From JBFXAM01 sp050184295 (GTDB taxonomy: Bacteria > Planctomycetota > Phycisphaerae > UBA1845 > Fen-1342), in assembly GCA_050184295.1 (NCBI GenBank), contig JBFXAM010000116.1:1-14487 (forward strand): a stretch of DNA of 14,487 bases, read 5' to 3'. Below are positions 7,257 to 14,487 of this stretch, piece by piece. The position numbers and the translations under genes are program-made. Every line of letters begins with the position of its first letter. Position 1 is the first letter of the stretch. The notes below the pieces were generated by a model. That model was not told the DNA's origin, made no database searches, and saw only the letters and a program-made list of their open reading frames with translations.

Positions 7257-8480
7257 ATGACTTCGAGATCACCGATCGACGCGTGGGCGCTGCGATGTGT
7301 TGCGGGCGCCGTGATGCTCAGCGCGATGTCCGCGAGCGGCGTGCGCGCGCAGGATTCGCCGCCGCCGCGCGATGGCGCCACGGGCGCGGCCGAGGCGCGC
7401 GTCGTGCGGGTGACGGTCGCGGGTCGCAGCCGCGACGACGCGCTGAAGCAGGCGTTGCGCCGAGCGCTGGAGCAGGCGGCGGGCGGACAGATCGACGCGC
7501 GCTCGGACACCCGCGACGGTGTGCTGCTTCGCGGCTCGATCTACAGCCAGGCGAGCGCCATCGTGCGCGACTACCGCGTGCTCGAAGAGCGCCCAAGGAG
7601 CGACGGCGTGGAGCTGACGGTCGAGGCGACGGTGCGGCCCGGCGCCGTGGCGAGCGCCTGGGCGGAGCTCCAGCACGTGCTCGATCAGCTCGGCCGGCCG
7701 AAGATCATGGTTTGGATCGACGAGACGATCGACGGTCGCCGGGCGCGCGAGTCCATCGTCGAAAGCCGCATCGAGCAGATGTTCCTCAAGGCGGGCTTCG
7801 ACCTCGTCGAACGCAGAGCCGTCGCGGAGCTGCGCACGCGGGAGACGGCCGACGCGCTGGACGAGCAAAATGCGGCCCGCGCCGCGCAGCTCGCCAAGGA
7901 TGCCGGCGCCCACATTCTGATCCGCGGCGCGGCGAGCGCCGACCGCGCGGGGATCGCCGATCTCTACGGCGTTCCGGCCCCGCACTACAACTGTACGGTG
8001 CAGGCAAAGGTCTACGCCGCCGACAGCGGCCGGCTGCTGGCGAGCGAGTCGCTGCCCGTGACGCGGGCCGGGGCGCGCGGCGACCGCGAGTACAGCCCGC
8101 AGGCGGCGGCGGCGGCGCTCGCTCGGGCCACGTTTCCCGATGTGGACACGCCGCGCCGGGAACCGCCGCTTGCCGACCGGCTTTTTTCCGCCGTGATGGA
8201 GCAGTGGTCGACGCAGCTCACGACGGGCGGCGACATCGACCTGGAAGTCGAAGGTCTCGACTTCCGCGGCTTCGCCGAGTTGCGCAAGACGCTCGCCGAT
8301 CTGCCCGGCGTGCGCTCGGTCGACGGCGACTTCGCCAAGGGCATCGGATCGTTCCGCATCAAGGCTCAGCTCACGGCGGCCGCCCTCGCCGAGCGTCTGG
8401 CGGCCCGCCCGTTCGACGTGCAGCTCGAAGTCGTGGAGCTCAAGCCGACGCGGATTGTCGCGAAAAGAGTCGGGCCGTGA
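7257..8480 (+). CDS. Secreted FlgT/LPP20-like envelope protein
   Basis: Predicted product of 407 residues. I prefer the ATG at 7257, since GGGGAG (7242-7247) is nine bases upstream; an upstream GTG at 7236 would add seven residues. A signal peptide ends near AQ (31-32). Residues 48-128 (VTVAGRSRDDALKQALRRAL, GVLLRGSIYSQASAIV, DYRVLEE, VELTVEATV) match the FlgT N-terminal/LPP20 pattern: strand, Ala-rich helix, then a closing strand. Residues 147-265 (PKIMVWIDE, IEQMFLKAGFDLVER, DAGAHILIRGAA, VQAKVYAADSGRLL) resemble the FlgT middle / CsgG-like fold. A third alpha/beta segment (305-402) ends in KPTRIVAKRV. In Vibrio, FlgT builds the H-ring at the flagellar base, but there are no flagellar genes nearby, so a general outer-envelope assembly role is equally possible. 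It probably forms an operon with the preceding gene. Its stop is 18 bases from the stop of the convergent TPR gene. Confidence 0.85.
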   Translation: MTSRSPIDAWALRCVAGAVMLSAMSASGVRAQDSPPPRDGATGAAEARVVRVTVAGRSRDDALKQALRRALEQAAGGQIDARSDTRDGVLLRGSIYSQASAIVRDYRVLEERPRSDGVELTVEATVRPGAVASAWAELQHVLDQLGRPKIMVWIDETIDGRRARESIVESRIEQMFLKAGFDLVERRAVAELRTRETADALDEQNAARAAQLAKDAGAHILIRGAASADRAGIADLYGVPAPHYNCTVQAKVYAADSGRLLASESLPVTRAGARGDREYSPQAAAAALARATFPDVDTPRREPPLADRLFSAVMEQWSTQLTTGGDIDLEVEGLDFRGFAELRKTLADLPGVRSVDGDFAKGIGSFRIKAQLTAAALAERLAARPFDVQLEVVELKPTRIVAKRVGP

Positions 8481-8498
8481 GACGCGCGGGCGCGCCGC

Positions 8499-10802
8499 CT
8501 ACGGAGAAGCGTCCGCCGCCGCCAGCGCGCCGCGATAGCGGTCGAGCGCCGCGCGCACCTCGCGTGCGCGTGTCCCCTTGCACAGATCGAGCGCGCGCTC
8601 CTGGAGCTCGACCGCTCCGCGCACGTCGCCGTTCTCGAACTTCGCGCGCGCCAGCGTATCGACGATCATCCAATTCTCCGGCGCCTGCTCACACGCGCGC
8701 GTCGCCCAACGCAGTGCGACGCGGTTCAAACGGCCGGCGAAGCGCGGCTCGGTCAGCAACGCCCACGCGAGGTTGTTGAGCTCCATGGCGTCGTCCGCGT
8801 GGCGTTGCGCCAGCTCGTCGACGAGCGCCGCCGCGGCGTCGATCCGCCCCGCCCCGAGCGCCGCCTGCACCCGCGTCAGCCGCTCGTCGTCTGTTTCGTC
8901 CGCGTCCGCCGGCCGCCGGTCGCGTTCGGCCAGCGCGTCATCCGAACGCCGCGCCGCCACGATCTGCCGGGCGCGGCTGCGGGTTTCGCCGCGGCCGCGC
9001 TCCTCGATCAGTTTCTGCGCGACGAGGTCGCCGACACGCGGAATGCCCGTCACCACCGCCGACACGCGGAACAGCGTGTCCGAGTGATCGACGACCAGCG
9101 CGCCCGCCGTGTCGCTGAGCGCGTTCAGGAACGGCTCGGCTTCGTCCAGTTCGCGCGCCGGAATGTAGAGCCGCGCGAGCTGCGCGCAGCGCCCCGCGTG
9201 AACCACCGCCGCGATCGTGCTCGTGGCGCTGATCCGCTGCATCGAGCGCTGCATCGTCTCGTCGTTGCGCACGGACTGGTTGGCGCGCCGGGCGGCGAGC
9301 GAGCGCTCGACCGCGCCGCGCGTCAGCGCGACGTAGAATTCGTTGCCCGTCGTCGCCGTGTACACGCTGATCCGCTCCGGAAACGTGTATCGCCGCACCG
9401 ACACGCCGCCGACGTCCTCCGCGGCCCCCTCCAGCGCGCCGGTCCCCGCCGCCAGGCTCGCGATGCCGAGCATCTGCGACCACATCGCCTGCGTGCGCCC
9501 GGGGTCGCGGACGGTGAACACGAGCGCCGCGTCCGGCAGCGGCACGCCGCCCGACTTCGCGCGCTCGGCCTCCGGCGGCAGCACGTACGCCGCGTATCCG
9601 ACGATGTTGCCGAACACCTCCCGGCCCAGGTCGAGCAGCGTCACGATCGGGGGTGCGGCGGCAGCGTCGCGCTCGGCGGGGGCGCCGCCGAAGCGCGACG
9701 GCGCTTCGTTCAGCGCGCCGATGACGAAGCCCGCGACACCCGGTGGGATCGCGCGCAGCGTCGCCTCGGGAATCGCCGGCGTGCGCAGCAGGTTGTACAC
9801 GAGGTTGCGATGCCCCTCGGCAAGCCGCAGCGAAACGTCGAGAAAGAGCCCCTCGGCGTTTACGCCGACGCGCCCGCTCACCGCGTGCAGGCTCGCGGGA
9901 TCGAGCAGCGCGTGCGCGATCTGCGCTTCGCGGCTTTCCGACCCCGCCGCCGCGAGCCCCGCCTGGATCAGCGGCGCCAGCGGCTTGGCGTGGACACAGA
10001 AGAACAGCAGCGCGGAGTCGCGATCGCGCAGTGTTTCGGCGTAGGCGGCGTTTCGGGCGAGCGATTCGTCGTCCTTGCCTTGCAGCCGCGCGATCGCGTC
10101 CTCGATCTCGTCGCGTGTGTCGCTGGCGATGATGAGCTTGCGCGTGAGCGTAACGAAGACTTCGTCTTCGATCTGGAACGTCGGGTAGCCGCCGATCGGC
10201 GGCACGACGGTCGCCGCCGCCGGTAGCGCCGACTCGATCAGCCCGCGGATGATCTCGACGCGCCCCGGGTGCAGCACCGCAATGCCCGACGGCCGTTCGC
10301 GCTGCGGGTCGAATCCGGTCAGCGCGACCGCCGCGCCGCGGATGCCGAGCACCTCGCGGACCAGCTCGGGACTGATCGCGACGCGGTTGCCGCTCAGCTT
10401 CACGAGCTGGTCGCGGTCGAGGGCCAGCCCGAGTTTCTCAAGCAGCGCGACCAACTGCTCGCCGGGGCGATTCAGCTCGACGTACGCGATCGGCTCCGGC
10501 GGCATCAGCGCCGCGAAATCGACAGCCTGAAGCTCCTCACGACATGCGGCGAGGCGCGTCTGCGCCACGCCGCGCAACTCGGCGTCGGCGCCGCGTTCCG
10601 CGATCACTTCCTGGTAGAGCTTCGCGGCGGCCTCGTAGTTCTGCTGCTGGTGCTCGAGGTAGTACGCGCGATACAAGCGCTCGCTCGCGTTTTGTCCGAA
10701 GCCGGTCGCCGGCGCCAGGATCGCACCGAGCAGCGCGGCGGTGACGGCGCGACACCGCAATGTCATGGACCGTTGCGAGGCGGGATGCGGGACGGGAAGC
10801 AT
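8499..10802 (-). CDS. Secreted TPR protein with a DUF3352-like central region
   Basis: Predicted product of 767 residues. ATG at 10802 has GGAG (10813-10810) seven bases upstream; Met13 is an alternative without as good a site. The signal peptide is VTAALLGAILAPATGFGQ. Residues 42-94 form a TPR-like pair (YRAYYLEHQQQNYEAAAKLY). The large centre (about 104-590) has the layout seen in planctomycete proteins related to DUF3352: IAYVELNRPGEQL, a GFDP-type strand, VFVTLTRKLIIASDTRDEIE, then ALLFFCVHAKPLAPL, followed by a second half with similar strands. After a charged linker (about 595-645), TPR repeats close the protein (about 645-760: AMELNNLAWALL, APENWMIVDTLARAKFENGD). TPRs usually mediate protein contacts; I see no catalytic motif. 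It is convergent with the FlgT-like gene and divergent from the large gene at 11131. Function unknown. Confidence 0.88.
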   Translation of the reverse strand: MLPVPHPASQRSMTLRCRAVTAALLGAILAPATGFGQNASERLYRAYYLEHQQQNYEAAAKLYQEVIAERGADAELRGVAQTRLAACREELQAVDFAALMPPEPIAYVELNRPGEQLVALLEKLGLALDRDQLVKLSGNRVAISPELVREVLGIRGAAVALTGFDPQRERPSGIAVLHPGRVEIIRGLIESALPAAATVVPPIGGYPTFQIEDEVFVTLTRKLIIASDTRDEIEDAIARLQGKDDESLARNAAYAETLRDRDSALLFFCVHAKPLAPLIQAGLAAAGSESREAQIAHALLDPASLHAVSGRVGVNAEGLFLDVSLRLAEGHRNLVYNLLRTPAIPEATLRAIPPGVAGFVIGALNEAPSRFGGAPAERDAAAAPPIVTLLDLGREVFGNIVGYAAYVLPPEAERAKSGGVPLPDAALVFTVRDPGRTQAMWSQMLGIASLAAGTGALEGAAEDVGGVSVRRYTFPERISVYTATTGNEFYVALTRGAVERSLAARRANQSVRNDETMQRSMQRISATSTIAAVVHAGRCAQLARLYIPARELDEAEPFLNALSDTAGALVVDHSDTLFRVSAVVTGIPRVGDLVAQKLIEERGRGETRSRARQIVAARRSDDALAERDRRPADADETDDERLTRVQAALGAGRIDAAAALVDELAQRHADDAMELNNLAWALLTEPRFAGRLNRVALRWATRACEQAPENWMIVDTLARAKFENGDVRGAVELQERALDLCKGTRAREVRAALDRYRGALAAADASP

Positions 10803-10859
10803 GTTGAGTCTCCGGTGAAAGGCGTCGACAGGCAGCGGCGCACGCAGCGTCCACTCCGT

Positions 10860-10909
10860 CGGTCGCGCGGCGCGCGACCGGTCGCCCCGACCGGGTCGAA
10901 AAAGTCGGG
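10860..10909. promoter_or_regulatory. Overlapping, mutually exclusive hairpins in the leader of the TPR gene
   Basis: Three inverted repeats share bases: CGGTCGCGC/GCGCGACCG (10860-10880, nine pairs, loop GGC), CCGGTCG/CGACCGG (10878-10894, seven pairs, loop CCC) and CCCGAC/GTCGGG (10886-10909, six pairs, loop of 12). Neighbouring pairs cannot form together. On the minus strand they would fall 58-107 bases before the ATG of the TPR gene if transcription starts beyond 10909. They could be an attenuator, protein-binding sites or chance GC palindromes. Confidence 0.35.
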
Positions 10910-10951
10910 CTGGACGTCTGCGACTGCCTCAGCGAATTCGGGTCGAAAGAG
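10892..10951. repeat. Direct repeat CGGGTCGAAA(A/G)AG, possible activator sites
   Basis: CGGGTCGAAAAAG (10892-10904) and CGGGTCGAAAGAG (10939-10951) match at 12 of 13 bases and start 47 bases apart. They lie roughly 80-140 bases upstream of the -24 element of the sigma-54 type promoter, a usual distance for enhancer-binding protein sites. Neither copy is a palindrome. The functional reading is inference. Confidence 0.35.
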
Positions 10952-11028
10952 CGGATATTCGGCCAGCCGCGAGAAGAGACACGCCAGGGCGGGTCTTGTT
11001 AGGCGGCGGCGGCGGGGAAATTTCTGGT

Positions 11029-11045
11029 CTGGCACGCTGATTGCA
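11029..11045 (+). promoter_or_regulatory. Sigma-54 (RpoN) type -24/-12 promoter
   Basis: CTGGCACGCTGATTGCA matches the consensus YTGGCACGRNNNTTGCW at every defined position except R (here C). The -24 GG is at 11031-11032 and the -12 GC at 11043-11044, with correct spacing. Transcription would start near 11056, leaving a leader of about 75 bases before the ATG at 11131, which has its own AAAGGAG. An overlapping GATAAT (11048-11053) could be a sigma-70 -10 box but has no good -35. RpoN promoters need an ATP-driven activator; none is encoded in the window. Confidence 0.72.
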
Positions 11046-11130
11046 GGGATAATTTGCCGGGGCGGAAAGCCGCGCGTCGCGACGGCGGGCCCCCCGACCG
11101 CGGCGCGCGATCCGAAAGGAGCATCCAGCG

Positions 11131-14100
11131 ATGTACCGAACCGTGCTTTCTCGCGCAGGTCGTTTTCTGATCAGCACTTGCGTGATATTCAGCGCCGCCG
11201 CGATCACTCTCGGCGATGCCTGGCCCATGAAACACCGCGACTACCACCACACCGGCCGCGCCGACTTTGTGGTCCCGTCGGAACGGCTCAACAACACGTT
11301 CTTCGACATTCCCCGCTGGCAAACGCCCATTCCCGGCTCACCCAGCAACGGCAATATCGACAGCGGCTCGATGGTCTTTTTCGACGGCGCGGGTCCGGGA
11401 GGGGCTGATCTCGTCGTTGCAGGATATCACTGGCCGAAGGGCGTCCACGGCATGAACCGCCACAACGGCCGCGTCTTCTGGACCGGCAATCCCGCCGGCG
11501 GCGAGACAATCGGCTCGATGACGCCCGCGTTCGCCAACAATGGCACGTCGATCTACGTCGTCAACGATGCCACCGCCAGTACGTCCTTTCCCAACGGACA
11601 CCCGCTGATGGCGTTCGCGTCGACCAGCGGGCCGGCGAGTTTCCGGCACAACGGCCTTGACCCCGATCCGAGCCGCCTCGGCATGCACTCGCCGACGGTC
11701 GCGCCCGACGGCCGCATCTTTCTGCACGCGTGGGTCGATCGTCCCTACGGCGCGACCGATCTCGGCACGCGCCTTTCGCAGACCTGGGCGGCGTCGACTG
11801 CCAGCGACAGCGGCCTGAGCGAGCCATCGCTCTATCTCGACGCCGGACAATTGCGCGTCGTCGCGACGGGTCGCAGCGGCCGCGTCTGCATGTACAACGG
11901 CGCGACCGGCGCCCAGCTCTGGAACGCCGTGACGCCGACGATTGACGCGACGCCGACGATCGATCCGGCGAACGGAAACATCTACGTCGGCGCCGGCGAC
12001 GCCGACATCTGGGTCGTGGGCCTCGACAAGAACGGCCAGCCGCTCTGGGGCGGGCAGCCCGCGGCGCTCGTTTTCGATCACCTGCCCGGCGTCACTAACG
12101 CGCAACGCGCCCAGTCGGCCGGCTGCCTCAGCCACGACGGCGGCACCTATTACTTTCAAACCAATAGCCAGGCCGGCGACGGCAGACTCTACGCCCTCGA
12201 CACCGCCACCGGCGCCCCGCGCTGGAGCTATCCGACCAACAGCCGCGGCTGGGAGTTTCACGCCGCGTCGCCGATCGTGACGCCCACCGGCGTCGTGATC
12301 GTCGGCAACAACGATGGCGACACCTACTTCGCGATCCGCGACAACGGCTCGTCCGCGACGCTGCTCGACACGCTCGCGGTTCACGCAACCGGCGTCGCGC
12401 GCGCCACACCGGCGCTCTCCGCCGACGGCAAGCTCTACCTGCCGTTGCGCACGACGTGGACCGCTAGCAACGGCGACGGCGACATCCCCACATTTCAGGT
12501 CGCGAATTTGTTCTGCGGATACGACCTGAACGCGGGCGCGACGGTGACGCTGCCGCCGCCGCCGGGGCAGGTCGCGATCGCGCTGAATCACGCCGTCGCA
12601 CTCACCTGGCGGCCGATTCTCGACCCGACCGGCCAGTTTTCGCACTATGCCGTCTATCGCGACACGCAGCCCTTCACCGCGCTCGCCGGTCGCACGCCGA
12701 TCGCCACGATCCCGGGCGTCAACTCGACCGAACACACCGACGCGACGGCGCTCAACGGCGTCTCGTATCACTACGCAGTCGTCTCGGTCTCCACCGGCGG
12801 CGGGCAGGTCGACACGGTCGCCTCGATCGGGCCGCGCACGCCGCGCGACGAGAGCGATTTGCAACTGGTCAGCATCTCGCGCACGCCGCGCTTCGAACGC
12901 TATGACCCGCAGTACACGTATCGAACCGTGACCGAGCCGTCCGGGTTTGGACCTTACGCGTTCTCGGCGGCGACGAGCCTCGGCAGCGGGCAGACGGGCG
13001 CCACGCAGCGCTGGCCCAACCTCGGCCAGAACGTCACCTACACCGCGACCGCGCGGAATCGCGGGACCAACGCGTGGAACGGCACGCTCAGCGGCACGTG
13101 GCGTGTCGATGGCGTGGTCGTTGGCACGCCGAGCCAGGCCGTCGCGCTCCAACCCGGCCAGACGACGACGTTCGACTATGTGCGGGCGTGGGACGGTTTG
13201 TCGCACGACGTGGGCTTTGCGTTGAACGTCAGCGACGCGCGGAGCGAGAACAACGCGCTGGCGATCGATACGAAGTCCGTGGCGTTTCTCAGCTACGTGG
13301 ACGTGAGCTACATCGAGTTCTTTCGCGAGGTCGACACGCCGCTCTATCCGCAGGCCGCGACGGATGACTTCATCGACTGGCTGAACCGGTCGATGGAGCG
13401 GTTCAACGCGATTCTCGCGCAGGCGGGCTCCCTCAAGCGTGTGCACTTCGACCTGCTCGAAGTGCTCCGCGACGACGATCCCGATCCGGGCATCAACCGT
13501 CTGTGGTTCGCAATCTTCCCGTTCCGCTATCGCCACACCGACGGCTCGCTGCGCTCGGCGGGCTACTATCGACCTGCGGACGACGTCGATTACGGGTTGC
13601 TGCACGAGATGGGCCACCAGCTCGGGCTGATCGACATCTACCAGCTCAACCTGGAACCCGGCCAGAACCTCGTGAACGGCGCCGGCTACCGCAGCATCGA
13701 TTGCCTGATGAACGGCGTGTCCACGTTCGTCAGCGAGCACAGCGCCCAGGCGATGAACCACTGGATCGACACCGCGCACGGATACTTCGGGCAGTATCTA
13801 TACCAGATGCCCAACTTCGTGAAGCTGCGCCTCCGCGCCCGCGACGGCGCACCGCTCTCCGACGCGACGGTGACGGTGTACCAGAAGTGCGAGCGGCCGG
13901 GGCAAGGCGTCGTGCTCTCGACGCAGGTCAAGGCCCAAGGCGTGACCGATTCGGCGGGCGAGTGGACGCTGCCCAACGTACCGATCAACCCCACGTTGGT
14001 CCCCACGACCTTCGCCGGGGATGCGCTGCATGACAATCCCTTCGGCTATGTCGCCGTCGTCGGCACGAACGGCACGCTGCTCCTCAAGATCGAGCATGAG

Positions 14101-14376
14101 GGCTTCGTCGAGTTTTCGTGGCTTGACATCACCGAAGTCAATGTCGCGTATTGGCGGGGACAGACCGACGTCGCGGTCATCGAGCGCCAGCTCAACCTGG
14201 GCGGCGGCGTTCAGCACTATCCGCCGCCCGAGCTCACCGAGCTGAACGCGTCGAGCTGGATCGCGTGGGCGCAGAGCGCCAATGCCACCGTCGTCGACGA
14301 CACCAGTCGCCGGCAGGTCGGGCAGGGCTCGATCCGCTTCGACACGAACGGTGGCTTCGACACGAACGCGCGCTAA
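11131..14376 (+). CDS. Very large secreted beta-propeller / FnIII / CARDB-like / metzincin-like protein, interrupted by an in-frame stop
   Basis: The frame gives 1081 residues to the TAA at 14374-14376. ATG 11131 follows AAAGGAG (11115-11121) by nine bases; the signal peptide ends near residue 29. Residues 30-465 are a PQQ-like beta-propeller (ATGAQLWNAV, DGRLYALDTATGAPRWSY). A fibronectin III domain spans about 476-570 and a CARDB-like sandwich about 625-715. Residues 718-890 look like a zinc peptidase: HEMGHQLGLID (825-835) fits HExxHxxGxxD, and CLMNG places Met860 as a likely Met-turn. Residues 895-990 form a CarboxypepD-regulatory-like fold. From about 1038 a carbohydrate-binding-type jelly roll starts (GSIRFDTNGGFDT) but is cut by the TAA. 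The same frame continues beyond it as protein-like sequence, so the intact gene very probably runs past the window. It could act as an extracellular protease or adhesin. Expression is probably RpoN-dependent. Confidence 0.88.
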   Translation: MYRTVLSRAGRFLISTCVIFSAAAITLGDAWPMKHRDYHHTGRADFVVPSERLNNTFFDIPRWQTPIPGSPSNGNIDSGSMVFFDGAGPGGADLVVAGYHWPKGVHGMNRHNGRVFWTGNPAGGETIGSMTPAFANNGTSIYVVNDATASTSFPNGHPLMAFASTSGPASFRHNGLDPDPSRLGMHSPTVAPDGRIFLHAWVDRPYGATDLGTRLSQTWAASTASDSGLSEPSLYLDAGQLRVVATGRSGRVCMYNGATGAQLWNAVTPTIDATPTIDPANGNIYVGAGDADIWVVGLDKNGQPLWGGQPAALVFDHLPGVTNAQRAQSAGCLSHDGGTYYFQTNSQAGDGRLYALDTATGAPRWSYPTNSRGWEFHAASPIVTPTGVVIVGNNDGDTYFAIRDNGSSATLLDTLAVHATGVARATPALSADGKLYLPLRTTWTASNGDGDIPTFQVANLFCGYDLNAGATVTLPPPPGQVAIALNHAVALTWRPILDPTGQFSHYAVYRDTQPFTALAGRTPIATIPGVNSTEHTDATALNGVSYHYAVVSVSTGGGQVDTVASIGPRTPRDESDLQLVSISRTPRFERYDPQYTYRTVTEPSGFGPYAFSAATSLGSGQTGATQRWPNLGQNVTYTATARNRGTNAWNGTLSGTWRVDGVVVGTPSQAVALQPGQTTTFDYVRAWDGLSHDVGFALNVSDARSENNALAIDTKSVAFLSYVDVSYIEFFREVDTPLYPQAATDDFIDWLNRSMERFNAILAQAGSLKRVHFDLLEVLRDDDPDPGINRLWFAIFPFRYRHTDGSLRSAGYYRPADDVDYGLLHEMGHQLGLIDIYQLNLEPGQNLVNGAGYRSIDCLMNGVSTFVSEHSAQAMNHWIDTAHGYFGQYLYQMPNFVKLRLRARDGAPLSDATVTVYQKCERPGQGVVLSTQVKAQGVTDSAGEWTLPNVPINPTLVPTTFAGDALHDNPFGYVAVVGTNGTLLLKIEHEGFVEFSWLDITEVNVAYWRGQTDVAVIERQLNLGGGVQHYPPPELTELNASSWIAWAQSANATVVDDTSRRQVGQGSIRFDTNGGFDTNAR

Positions 14377-14487
14377 CCCGGCGATCGGCTCGCGGAATGG
14401 GATCTCAGCGGCGTGCAGCGCGACCGGGCGTGGTACTACGCGGTTAATCCCAACGACGGATTCCAGGAGCAGATCCCCTGGCAGCGG
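14377..14487 (+). pseudogene. In-frame continuation of the large secreted protein after the TAA, cut by the window end
   Basis: The 37 codons after the TAA stay open in the same frame. They read as the rest of the jelly-roll domain: PGDRLAEWDLSGV, then AWYYAVNPNDGFQ and IPWQR. Of the 37 codons, 31 end in G or C, as in real genes here. The stop occupies a place where a Tyr (TAC or TAT) would fit the domain (GGFDTNAR-stop-PGDRLAEW). No ribosome binding site restarts translation. A nonsense point mutation or a base error in the sequence are the simplest explanations; stop-codon readthrough is less likely. Confidence 0.7.

Larger units (their letters stand above)
10803..11130. other. Divergent regulatory region
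   Basis: 328 bases between two divergent secreted-protein genes. From left to right it holds the GGAG ribosome binding site of the minus-strand gene, overlapping hairpins (10860-10909), a direct repeat (10892-10904 and 10939-10951), the sigma-54 type promoter (11029-11045), a 5' leader of about 75 bases and the AAAGGAG of the plus-strand gene. No open frame here looks coding. I could not find a convincing promoter for the minus-strand gene. Confidence 0.6.

Noticed and set aside
5449..7272. A 607-codon minus-strand frame and a 492-codon plus-strand frame (5106-6584) that could fill the divergent gap
   Set aside because: Both are Arg-rich, lack a credible start site and overlap better-supported genes; they are composition artefacts.
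7118..8779. A 553-codon plus-strand frame covering the FlgT-like gene
   Set aside because: Arg/Ala/Gly-rich shadow frame; the 7257-8480 frame shows a signal peptide, ribosome binding site and alternating strand/helix pattern.
11338..13779. An 813-codon open frame on the minus strand opposite the large secreted gene
   Set aside because: Low-complexity Arg/Val/Ala/Asp composition without motifs; the plus strand has a signal peptide, ordered domains and a ribosome binding site.
14151..14447. A plus-strand frame crossing the TAA that could be a separate small gene or evidence of a frameshift
   Set aside because: Its translation is Arg/Ala-rich and unrelated to the domain; the coherent protein resumes in the original frame, so a nonsense change fits and a frameshift does not.

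Overview
The window is very GC-rich bacterial chromosome, most likely from a planctomycete (Planctomycetota, Phycisphaerae-like). The best evidence is the C-terminus of the protease at 1225-4422. It carries a Cys/Asp/Asn-rich calcium-loop segment and then two dockerin-like repeats of the form GDMNCDG...NNFDIDPFV, a tail frequent in large secreted planctomycete proteins. The CAAX-protease-related protein, the large secreted multidomain proteins and the recognisable sigma-54 promoter fit this. The phylum assignment is inference from these families; there is no rRNA or other marker gene.

Layout: the 3' end of mscL (1-249, +); a gene-poor 318-bp gap; a small four-helix membrane protein (568-984, +); a strong bidirectional hairpin terminator (1090-1140); a 1065-residue secreted subtilisin-like protease (1225-4422, -); a CPBP/CAAX-protease-related membrane protein (4603-5361, -). 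A 399-bp divergent gap follows, with a putative leaderless promoter at its right end. Then come a probable two-gene operon of secreted LPP20/FlgT-like proteins (5761-7218 and 7257-8480, +) and a convergent secreted TPR protein (8499-10802, -). A 328-bp divergent regulatory region comes next, with alternative hairpins, a direct repeat and a near-perfect sigma-54 promoter. It leads into a very large secreted beta-propeller / FnIII / metzincin-like protein (11131 onward, +).

Theme: nearly every gene encodes an exported or membrane protein: a tension-gated channel, an integral-membrane protease homologue, an extracellular serine protease, a candidate extracellular zinc protease and three secreted proteins of unknown role. 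I see no mobile element, CRISPR array, tRNA or rRNA.

The most notable points are: (1) the last gene is interrupted by an in-frame TAA at 14374-14376, after which the same frame continues as convincing protein to the window end; (2) this gene is preceded by a sigma-54 type promoter; (3) it hides a complete HExxHxxGxxD zinc-protease signature among adhesion-type domains; (4) two consecutive LPP20/FlgT-like genes lie without any flagellar neighbours. I found no clear previously undescribed multi-gene system; the candidates above are leads, not demonstrations.
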